Shown here one piece after another: positions 56,838-64,000 of a stretch of 64,000 nucleotides of DNA (positions are counted from its first letter, which is position 1; each line of letters starts with the position of its first letter). The notes below the pieces were generated by a model that was given only the letters and a program-made list of their open reading frames with translations, did not search any database and was not told the origin of the DNA. The stretch comes from JACVRW01 sp963765135 (GTDB lineage Bacteria; Actinomycetota; Thermoleophilia; Solirubrobacterales; Thermoleophilaceae). A program made the position numbers and the translations under genes. The DNA lies in NCBI GenBank assembly GCA_963765135.1, contig CAVXUX010000004.1, positions 62,001 to 126,000 on the forward strand, given 5' to 3'.

Positions 56838-57304
56838 TGCGCCGCCTCAGCGCCGGTGCTGGTCGCCGCGCTCGCGGCGATCGCGTCGCTCGCGTGCGGC
56901 GGTGAGGACGACGCGGCAACGGCGACCTGGTCTGGGTCGGCAAGCCGAAGGTCACGCGCGAGGCGACGCTGCCGCGCGACCGGGTGCTGAACGGGTTCGT
57001 CCGCAACGACGGCCTGCGGCGCATCACGATCGAGGCCAAGGACGTGCGCGCGGTCGACCGCAGCGGCGAGCCGCTCAAGGGCAACGCCACGTTCATCCGC
57101 GGCTACGTCCACCCGCTCTACCCGCCCACGCGTCCGCCGCCGGGCGGCCTGCCCGACTCGGAGCGGATCCGTCTTGGCCAGGTGGTGCGGCTCGAGCCCG
57201 GGAAGCAGACCCATCTGAGCGTGGCCTGGCGCCTCGCGCCCGGCGCCAAGGCGCCCGACCGGATCGATTACGGGTTCGGGTGGCTGCCGATCCCCGGCAG
57301 CTGA
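56837..57304 (+). CDS. Small lipoprotein, two apparent indels
   Basis: GTG overlaps the preceding TAG stop. With one base removed at about 56,852, it reads a lipoprotein signal with lipobox LAC-G (VLVAALAAIASLACGGEDD). A missing A at about 56,918 restores NGDLVWVGKPKVTREATLPR and the open frame RVLNGFVRNDGLRRITIEAK. The mature part is a small beta-rich domain ending GFGWLPIPGS. It is probably co-expressed with the beta-helix protein. Function unknown. Confidence 0.6.
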
Positions 57305-57333
57305 AGCGGCCTGCGAGAATCGGCGTCCCGCCG

Positions 57334-58326
57334 ATGACCAAGCTCGCACGTGCATCGTTTCGCGAGCGGATCGAGCGCGCCGAAGAGGCGCGCCACTCTC
57401 CGCTCGCCACCCCCTCGTACCCGGCCCGCCGGCTGCGCGAGGAGCCCGATTCCGACCACCGCACGCCGTTCCAGCGCGACCGCGACCGGATCGTCCACTC
57501 GAAGGCGTTCCGGCGGCTCAAGCACAAGACGCAGGTGTTCATCGCGCCGGAGGGCGACCACTACCGCACGCGGCTCACGCACACGCTCGAGACCTGCGGC
57601 ATCGCGCGCACGGTGGCGCGGGCGCTCGGGCTCAACGAGGACCTGACCGAGGCGATCGGGCTCGGCCACGACCTCGGCCACCCGCCGTTCGGGCACGTCG
57701 GGGAGGGGGTGCTCGACGCGTGCGTGCGCGAGCGCTGGGGGCACGCGTTCCGCCACAACGAGCACTCGCTGCGAATGGTCGACGAGATCGAGCGGATCAA
57801 CCTCACCGAGCAGGTGCGCGACGGGATCCTGAACCACACCGGCCCGCACCCGCCGGCGACGCAGGAGGGCCGCATCCTCAAGCTGGTCGACCGGATCGCC
57901 TACATCAACCACGACATCGACGACGCGATCCGCGCCGGCGTGCTGCGCTTCGACCAGCTCCCGGGCGCGGAGATCGAGCTGCTCGGGGCGACCGGCTCGG
58001 ACCGGATCGAGACGCTCGTGGTCGACCTGCTGGACCACTCCGACGAGGCCGGCGACATCGCCCAGGGGGAGGAAGTCGGCGGCGCGATGCTTCGCCTCCG
58101 GGAGTTCATGTTCGAGCAGGTCTACCTCGGGCCGGAGGCACAGCGCCAGAAGCCGCGCATCGAGCGGATGATGCGCGCGCTGTTCGACCACTACGTCGAG
58201 CACCCGCCGCCGCCCCTGACCCCGGACGCCACCGAGCAGCAGCGCGTGGTGGATTGGCTGGCCGGCATGACCGACCGCTTCGCGATCCGCTCGTTCGAGG
58301 ACCTGTCGCTGCCGCAGGGGTTCTGA
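57334..58326 (+). CDS. dgt: dGTP triphosphohydrolase-like HD protein
   Basis: 330 aa from ATG at 57334. HD-domain metal ligands: YRTRLTHTLETCGIARTVAR, AIGLGHDLGHPPFGHVGEGV (HD) and VDRIAYINHDIDDAIRAG. SDHRTPFQRDRDRIVHSKAFRRLKHKTQVF is the family N-terminal motif. It hydrolyses dNTPs to deoxynucleosides and triphosphate. dnaG follows after 2 bases, the dgt-dnaG-sigA order found in many actinobacteria. Confidence 0.95.
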   Translation: MTKLARASFRERIERAEEARHSPLATPSYPARRLREEPDSDHRTPFQRDRDRIVHSKAFRRLKHKTQVFIAPEGDHYRTRLTHTLETCGIARTVARALGLNEDLTEAIGLGHDLGHPPFGHVGEGVLDACVRERWGHAFRHNEHSLRMVDEIERINLTEQVRDGILNHTGPHPPATQEGRILKLVDRIAYINHDIDDAIRAGVLRFDQLPGAEIELLGATGSDRIETLVVDLLDHSDEAGDIAQGEEVGGAMLRLREFMFEQVYLGPEAQRQKPRIERMMRALFDHYVEHPPPPLTPDATEQQRVVDWLAGMTDRFAIRSFEDLSLPQGF

Positions 58327-58328
58327 CG

Positions 58329-60107
58329 ATGGCGCTGTTCACACGCGACTCGATCGACCGGCTGCGCGACGCGATCGACATGGTCGACCTGGTCGGCAGG
58401 AAGACCGACCTGCGCCGCGTCGGGTCGCGCTGGACCGGACTGTGCCCGTTCCACGACGAGCGCTCGCCGTCGTTCTCGGTCAACGCCGAGGAGAAGCTCT
58501 TCTACTGCTTCGGCTGCCAGGCCAAGGGCGACGCGTTCGGCTTCGTCGAGCAGTCCGAGGGACTGGACTTCCGCGAGTCCGTCGAGCGGCTGGCCGACCT
58601 CTACAGCGTGGAGATGGAGCTGGAGAACGAGGATCCGGAGGCCGAGCAGCGGCGGCGGCGCAAGGAGCGGCTGATGCAGCTCGTCGACCGGACCGCCGAC
58701 TTCTACGCGAAGTTCCTCTGGGAGTCACAGGAGGCCGCGGGCGCGCGCGAGTATCTCAGCGGTCGCGGCCTTGGGGAGGACGTGCTGCGCGAGTTCCGGG
58801 TGGGCTACGCGCCGAGCGCGTGGGACCGGGTGATCGTGGGGGCGCAGCGGGACGGCTTCGGGCCGCCCGACCTGGTGGCCGCCGGCCTGGCCCAGCGCGG
58901 ACGCGAGGGCGGCGGCCTCTACGACCGCTTCCGCGGGCGCATCATGTTCCCGCTGGCGGACGCGCGCGGGCGCGTGCTCGGCTTCGGCGCTCGGGCGATG
59001 GCCGAGGGACGCGGGCCGAAGTATCTGAACACCTCGGAGAACGACGTCTACCACAAGGGACGCCAGCTGTTCGGGATCCACCTCGCCCGGCACCACGCCG
59101 CCAGGAGCGGTCGGATCGTCGTGGTCGAGGGTTACACGGACGTGCTGGCGATGCACCAGGCTGGCTTCCGCGACTCCGTGGCCATCATGGGCACGGCGCT
59201 CACCGCCGAGCAGATGGCGGTGCTGAGCCAGGCCGCCCCTGTGGTGCTGCTCGCGCTCGACGCCGACCGCTCCGGGCAGGAGGCGATGCTGCGCGCCGCT
59301 CGCCTGGCCCAGGACCGCGGGGTGGAGCTGCGCGCCGTGGAGATGCCCGAGGGGACCGATCCGGCCGATATCCTCGCCGCGGGAGGTTCGGAAGGATTTG
59401 TGAAGCGGCTCGACGAGGCGCTCGCAATGATCCAGTTTCAGGTTCGCCGAGTTCTTGCCGATGCTGATCTCGGTACGCCCACCGGTAGGGACAAAGCTCT
59501 TGAGGAGGCGCGCAGCTTGATCGCAGCCACACCCGAAGGGACTCCAATGCACCGAGAACTGGTCCGCGAGATCGCGGACCGTCTCGACCTGCCCGCAGAC
59601 TCGCCGTGGCTGACCGCGCCCGCACCCAAGCCCGCGGTCCGCTTCGGTCGCCCGGCTGAGGCCGCCGGGCCCACCCTCCCCGCGGGCGCTTCGGCCGGTG
59701 AGGCGGCGCTCCGCGCCGAGCGCGAGTTCCTCGTTCGCTGCCTGGCGAGCGGCGACCTCGGGCGCGAGTACCTCTCGCGGCCGACCGACGACCAGCTCTC
59801 CTCCGACCCCACCCGCCGCGCGCGCACACACCTCGCCGCACATTTCGACGACCCGCTCGCGGCTCTGCCCGAGGACGACCCGCCGCTGGGCGCGCTCGTC
59901 ACCGACGTCGCGCTGGCGGCGCAGGAGCAGCCGGCCAGCCCGGAGGCGGTGCTGCGCATGAGCATCCTTCAGCTGGAGAAGCGCCGCATCGAGCGCGAGA
60001 TCCGGCGCGCCGCGCAGGCGGGCGACCACGCACGCCAGAGCGAGCTGGCGGCGGCCGAGCAGCGCGTGCGCGGCGAGCTCGACGATGTCATGGGGCAGAC
60101 GGCATGA
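58329..60107 (+). CDS. dnaG: DNA primase DnaG
   Basis: 592 aa. Zinc-binding domain CPFHDERSPSFSVNAEEKLF...CFGC (CHC2), the RNA-polymerase domain with YLSGRGLGEDVLREFRVGYA, and TOPRIM motifs VVVEGYTDVLAMHQAGF and LALDADRSGQEAM. A C-terminal helical region from about residue 440 would bind DnaB. It synthesises replication primers. Frame intact; overlaps the sigma-factor gene by 4 bases. Confidence 0.96.
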   Translation: MALFTRDSIDRLRDAIDMVDLVGRKTDLRRVGSRWTGLCPFHDERSPSFSVNAEEKLFYCFGCQAKGDAFGFVEQSEGLDFRESVERLADLYSVEMELENEDPEAEQRRRRKERLMQLVDRTADFYAKFLWESQEAAGAREYLSGRGLGEDVLREFRVGYAPSAWDRVIVGAQRDGFGPPDLVAAGLAQRGREGGGLYDRFRGRIMFPLADARGRVLGFGARAMAEGRGPKYLNTSENDVYHKGRQLFGIHLARHHAARSGRIVVVEGYTDVLAMHQAGFRDSVAIMGTALTAEQMAVLSQAAPVVLLALDADRSGQEAMLRAARLAQDRGVELRAVEMPEGTDPADILAAGGSEGFVKRLDEALAMIQFQVRRVLADADLGTPTGRDKALEEARSLIAATPEGTPMHRELVREIADRLDLPADSPWLTAPAPKPAVRFGRPAEAAGPTLPAGASAGEAALRAEREFLVRCLASGDLGREYLSRPTDDQLSSDPTRRARTHLAAHFDDPLAALPEDDPPLGALVTDVALAAQEQPASPEAVLRMSILQLEKRRIEREIRRAAQAGDHARQSELAAAEQRVRGELDDVMGQTA

Positions 60108-61061
60108 GCTCCGACAAGGAAGAGCTCGAGCTTCGACGCGCCGGACGCCGAGGAGACCGAGGAGGATCTCGACGGCGTAGGCGGTCCGATCACCGCCGGC
60201 GTGCCGGTCGCCCCGCCGGAGCAGGGGGCCGAGGACGCCGTGCGGATGTACCTGCGCTCGATCGGGCGGGTGCCGCTGATCACGCGCGAGGACGAGGTGC
60301 GCCTCGCCAAGCGCATCGAGCAGAACGACATGTCGGCCAAGAACGCGCTGATCGAGGCGAACCTGCGGCTGGTGGTGTCGATCGCGAAGCGCTATTCGGG
60401 GCGCGGCCTGACGCTGCTCGACCTGATCCAGGAGGGCAACCTGGGCCTGATCCGCGCGGTCGAGAAGTTCGACTGGCGGCGCGGGTTCAAGTTCTCGACC
60501 TACGCGACCTGGTGGATCCGGCAGGCGATCACGCGCGCGCTGGCGGACCAGTCGCGAACGATCCGCATCCCGGTGCACATGGTGGAGCGGATGAACCGGG
60601 TGGCGCGGGCGAAGCGATCGCTGATGCAGCAGAACAACCGCGAGCCCTCGTTCGAGGAGATCGCGGAGCTGGTCGAGATGACGCCGAAGAAGGTGGAGGA
60701 GATCCTCAAGCTCGGCCAGGAGCCGGTGTCCCTGGAGGCGCCGGTCGGCGGGGAGGAGGGCGACGCCTCGCTGGGCGACTTCATCTCCGACGAGGTCGGC
60801 GACCGCCCGCTCGAGGTGGTGGCCAACCGCATCCGCGACGCGGACCTGCAGCAGGTGCTGGACTCGCTGCCTTGGCGCGAGCGCCGGGTGATCGAGCTGC
60901 GCTACGGCCTGGGCGACAAGGGCCCGATGACCCTGGAGGACATCGGCCACGAGGTCGGAGTAACCCGCGAGCGAGTGCGCCAGATCGAATCGAAGACACT
61001 GGCGATGCTGAAGTCCTCAGGCGGCGCGGACCGCCTGGCGGGAACGGCCGACGAGGCCTGA
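60104..61061 (+). CDS. sigA: Primary sigma factor (RpoD/SigA type), one frameshift
   Basis: ATG at 60104 reads MSSDKEELEL. Removing one T at about 60,132 joins DAPDAEETEEDLDGVGG and the intact frame from 60201 onwards: EDAVRMYLRSIGRVPLITRE (region 1.2), ANLRLVVSIAKRYSGRGLTL and YATWWIRQAITRALADQSRT (region 2), then PMTLEDIGHEVGVTRERVRQ followed by IESKTLAML (region 4). It recognises TANNNT-type -10 elements like those in this window. Its essential role makes a true frameshift unlikely. Confidence 0.93.
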
Positions 61062-61080
61062 TCCGCGCCCCACAGGCCGC

Positions 61081-61086
61081 TATGCT
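61081..61086 (+). promoter_or_regulatory. -10 hexamer of the tRNA-Asn gene
   Basis: TATGCT lies 11 bases before the tRNA 5' end, in the short gap after the sigma-factor gene. Confidence 0.5.
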
Positions 61087-61097
61087 CGAACCGCCGT

Positions 61098-61168
61098 TCC
61101 CCGGTGATGTAACGGCAACATGACTGACTGTTAATCAGTTCTTGGTGGTTCGAATCCACCCCGGGAGC
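61098..61168 (+). tRNA. tRNA-Asn (anticodon GTT), one acceptor base apparently missing
   Basis: Parsed by eye: acceptor TCCCCGG, D stem ATGT/ACAT, anticodon stem ACTGA/TCAGT around loop CTGTTAA (anticodon GTT, 61130-61132) and T arm GGTGG-TTCGAAT-CCACC. The 3' acceptor reads CCGGGA-G where CCGGGGA-G is needed to pair with the 5' strand, so one G of a run at 61163-61165 seems absent. No CCA is encoded. Confidence 0.9.
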
Positions 61169-61182
61169 TCTTCCAGACGCGC

Positions 61183-62125
61183 CTACGGCAGCCGCGCCGT
61201 CGCCCGTAGGCCCAGCGCCGCCGCTGCGGCCAGCAGGAGGCCGCCGCCCGCCGCGAAGGCGACCGTGATCTCTCGCTCTTCCTTCTTGGTGGCTACCTGG
61301 GAGCCCAGGTTGCCGTAGATCCGGGACACGTCGTCGGCGTTCTCGGCCTGGAAGGCGCGGCCGCCGGACTCCCGTGCGATCCGTCGCATCGTCTCCGGGT
61401 CTGGCGCCACCGGGAGCAGCGAGCCGGTTGGTGTCCTGACCGCCCCTTGCTCGGTGCCGAGCGCCACCGTGTGGATCGGGATGTGACGGTTCTTGGCGGC
61501 GCGTGCGACCGGGATCGGGTCGCGCCCGGTCGTCGTCTCTCCATCGGACAGCAGCACGATCGCCGCGGGCGGCCGCTTCGTGGCGGGTCCGCGGTCGACC
61601 AGGCCGAGCGCCGTCGCGAGCGCGTCGCCCGTGGCCGTGCCGCCGTCGGCGCTGAGGCTGTCCAGCACGTCCTCGACCTCGCCGCGGTCGTCCGTCGGCG
61701 CCTCGACGGTGTGCGGGTCCGTCGAGAACGCGACCACTCCCACGCGAGCCTCGTCGGGCACCTCGTCGAGGAAGCGCTGCGCCGCCGAGCGGGCGGCTTC
61801 GAGGCGGCTTGGCTCGACGTCGTCGGCCAGCATCGACCGCGAGACATCGGTGACGAGCACGACCGACGCCTGCTCCCGCGGCACCGCGACGGTCGCATGC
61901 GGTCGGGCGAGGGCCAGGCTCGAGGGCAGCCAGCGCCGCCAGGAACAGCGCCAGCGGGACTCGGCGGCGCCACGACGAAGCGCGCGGCAGCAGCGGCGCG
62001 AGCGTCGGGATGCCCGGGAAGCGGACCGCGTAGCGACGCGCGCGACGCCGGGCGGCGACGTGCGCGGCGAGCACGACGGGCACAAGCGCGAGCGCGGCCA
62101 GGAAGATCGGCGCGGCGAAGCTCAC
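61183..62125 (-). CDS. VWA-domain membrane protein (BatA-like), one frameshift
   Basis: GTG at 62125 starts with a helix FAAPIFLAALALVPVVLAAH, a basic stretch and a second helix RVPLALFLAALAAL. An extra base at 61,921 is needed to continue SLALARPHATVAVPREQ. A von Willebrand A domain follows with MIDAS motif VTDVSRSMLADD and IVLLSDGETTTGRDP; a last helix (ITVAFAAGGGLLLAAAAALG) ends the protein. Such proteins act with MoxR AAA+ ATPases as chaperone-like systems. Last gene of moxR-DUF58-VWA. Confidence 0.85.
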
Positions 62126-63040
62126 GCGAGCCTCCGGCCCAGCTCGCGAGCCCACGCGCCCGCCGTCGAGAGCGTCACGTGCTCGGCGCCCGACCGGCGC
62201 AACGCCGCCGCCACCGCCGCCCGTTCCTCGCGCACGGCGCTCGCGAAGCGCTCGCGCAGGCGCCGATCGGTGGTATCGACCTCGACGCGCTGACCCGACT
62301 CCGGGTCGACCATCGCCATGCGTCCAACCGCGGGGAGCTCGCGCTCGCGCGGGTCGTAGATCTCCACCGCCATCACGGTGTGCCGGGCCGACAGGGCGGC
62401 GAGCGCTCGCGCCCAGTCGGGTGGGCCGGCGAAGTCCGACACGACCACCACGAGGCTTCTCGGGCGCGCCAGGCGGCCCACGCGCACCAGCGTCGGCTCG
62501 AGCGGTTCTCCGGCCGTGCCGTCGGGCGCCACGCCCTCGCCCAGCGCTCGCCGCAGGCCGATCCTTGCGCCCCGACCGCCACGGGGTGGCAGCAGCCGGG
62601 TGTCCGGTCCCCCGAACGTGAGCAGTCCCACGCGGCCGCCGCGCCTGCACCGCGATCGCGCCCAGCACGTCGGCGACCCCGTCGGCCACGTCGCACTTGA
62701 GCCGGTCCGCCGTGCCGAACGCCATCGACGGGGACACGTCCACCGCCAGCCAGGTCGTGAGCAGCCGCTCCGGCACCTGCTGGCGCACGTGCGGGATGCC
62801 GGTCCGGGCGGTCGCCGACGCGTCGATCTGGCGGACGTCGTCGCCCGGCTGATACGGCCGCAGCTGCGCGAGCTCGGTGCCGCTGCCGACCCCGGCGCCG
62901 CGGTGCTCGCCGGCGCTGACTCCGCCAACGCGCCGCACGAAAGCGAGGTCGAGTGCCTTGACCAACGCGCCGGGAACCGTGCCCGGCCCCTGCCTGCCGG
63001 GAGGCGGCCGAAGCCCGCCGGCGGCCGCCGCGGGGCTCAC
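62122..63040 (-). CDS. DUF58 protein, one frameshift
   Basis: GTG at 63040 overlaps the moxR stop. The N-terminal part, LVKALDLAFVRRVGGVSAGE and ELAQLRPYQPGDDVRQIDAS, is the DUF58 core. WLAVDVSPSMAFGTADRLKC is a VWA-like MIDAS segment. The frame shifts at about 62,641 (one extra base) to RVGLLTFGGPDTRLLPPRGG and VVVVSDFAGPPDWARALAAL. It is the middle component of MoxR/DUF58/VWA modules. It overlaps the VWA gene by 4 bases. Confidence 0.85.
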
Positions 63041-64000
63041 GCCGCCAGCGGCTCCGTGTCGACGCCGCGCCGGTCGGGCTCGGGCACGGCTTCCATGATC
63101 TGGTCGAGCAGGTCGTCCGGACGCGCGCCCTCGCTCAAGCCCTCGTAGCTGAGCACGAGCCGGTGGCGCAGCACCTCTGGGGCGAGGTCGCGTACGTCGC
63201 TCGCCAGGACGTGACGCCGCCCGCGCAGCAGCGCGAGCGAGCGCGCCGCGTGCACGAGGCCGATCGGCCCGCGCGGGCTGGCGCCGTAGCTGACCAGCGC
63301 CTCGACCTCGGTAAGGCCGTAGCGGCCCGGCCGGCGTGTGGCGTCCGCGAGGGCGACCGCGTAGTCGACCACCTCCCGGTCGACGATGACGTCGGCGGCC
63401 GCCTCGCGGAAGCGCAGCAGGTCCGCGACCGTGAGCCGCTCGTCCACGTTCGTCACCGGGTCCAGCGAGCGGTTGACCACGGCCGCCTCGTCGCCGGGCG
63501 CCGGATAGTCGACGAGGATCTTCATCAGGAAGCGGTCGACCTGGGCCTCGGGCAGGGGATAGGTGCCCTCGGACTCGATCGGGTTCTGCGTGGCGAGCAC
63601 CAGGAACGGAACCGGCACCGGATGCGATCCGGCCGCCGATCGTCACCTGCTGCTCCTGCATCACCTCGAGCAGCGCCGACTGGACCTTGGCCGGCGCGCG
63701 GTTGATCTCGTCGGCGAGGAGGAAGTTCGCGAACACGGGCCCCAGCTCGGTGTCGAGCGACCCGGTGTCCGGGCGGTAGATGCGCGTGCCGACCAGGTCC
63801 GACGGGACGAGGTCGGGCGTGAACTGGATCCGGCTGAAGCTGCCACCCACCACCGACGCGAGCGTCTTGATGGTCAGCGTCTTGGCCAGCCCCGGGACGC
63901 CCTCGAGCAGCACGTGTCCGCCCGAGAGCAGGGCGACCATCACCCGCTCGAGCATCGCGTCCTGCCCGATGATCACCCGCTTGATCTCGAAGAGTGCGCT
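63037..64000 (-). CDS. MoxR-family AAA+ ATPase, partial, one frameshift
   Basis: The gene enters from the right edge, so its N-terminus is outside the window. Walker A is LEGVPGLAKTLTIKTLASVV and Walker B LLADEINRAPAKVQSALLEV. One extra T at about 63,628 must be removed to join EQQVTIGGR to SHPVPVPFLVLATQNPIESE, then GTYPLPEAQVDRFL (sensor/arginine region). MoxR ATPases remodel or insert cofactors into client proteins with DUF58/VWA partners. First gene of the minus-strand module seen here. Confidence 0.9.

Noticed and set aside
60902..63976. Single 1024-codon minus-strand frame covering the MoxR-DUF58-VWA region
   Set aside because: It stitches together the N-terminal parts of three separate genes plus shadow sequence; overlapping starts and domain content show three genes with indels.

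Overview
The window is about 70% GC, gene-dense chromosomal DNA from an actinobacterium. Gene content and sequence style suggest Thermoleophilia (Solirubrobacterales-like), but that placement is inferred, not shown. Supporting signs are very frequent GTG/TTG starts, 4-nt stop/start overlaps (ATGA, GTGA, TTGA), many leaderless-type promoters, and an actinobacterial/Gram-positive SOS box. No rRNA, CRISPR array, insertion sequence or prophage was seen.

Region 1 (1-17,020): a complete group 1h (high-affinity, actinobacterial-type) [NiFe]-hydrogenase locus. A Crp/Fnr-type regulator on the minus strand faces one long, translationally coupled plus-strand operon: hypC, a second HypC-like gene, hypD, hypE, hhyS, hhyL, a NifU/ribbon fusion, DUF5947, DUF6084, an unrecognised 341-aa protein, a maturation endopeptidase, hypA, hypB, a tandem-SIS protein, a small membrane protein, hypF, a NicO-type nickel permease, a small unknown and a short CDF transporter. 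Together they import nickel, build the Fe(CN)2CO-Ni site, mature the enzyme and probably deliver electrons from trace H2 to the respiratory chain.

Region 2 (17,000-31,000): mostly single genes. These are a secreted phosphodiesterase, a methyltransferase, an SOS-regulated error-prone polymerase DnaE2, a secreted beta-propeller, an M48 protease, a DUF72 protein, a partner-switching pair (RsbW-like kinase plus a GAF/PAS/PP2C phosphatase), an MBL hydrolase and small NTF2/GYD proteins. Region 3 (30,000-34,100): a copper island (copA, a secreted metal-associated protein, a membrane protein and copZ) divergent from csoR, with a duplicated operator between them.

Region 4 (34,100-49,300): housekeeping genes efp-nusB-xseB-ispA-dxs, tlyA-nadK-recN, pyrG, an M20 peptidase, a NUDIX hydrolase and xerD. 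Region 5 (49,400-64,000): mutM, a P450/glutaredoxin pair, recO, ppdK, a secreted beta-helix protein, a lipoprotein, dgt, dnaG, the primary sigma factor, tRNA-Asn and a MoxR-DUF58-VWA operon cut by the right edge.

About 25 single-base indels interrupt otherwise excellent reading frames. They are concentrated at 47-64 kb, and about 20 look like one extra base. They hit essential genes (primary sigma factor) and even the tRNA acceptor stem, so residual sequencing or assembly error is the simplest explanation. Frameshifted genes are given below as single genes with the estimated shift positions.
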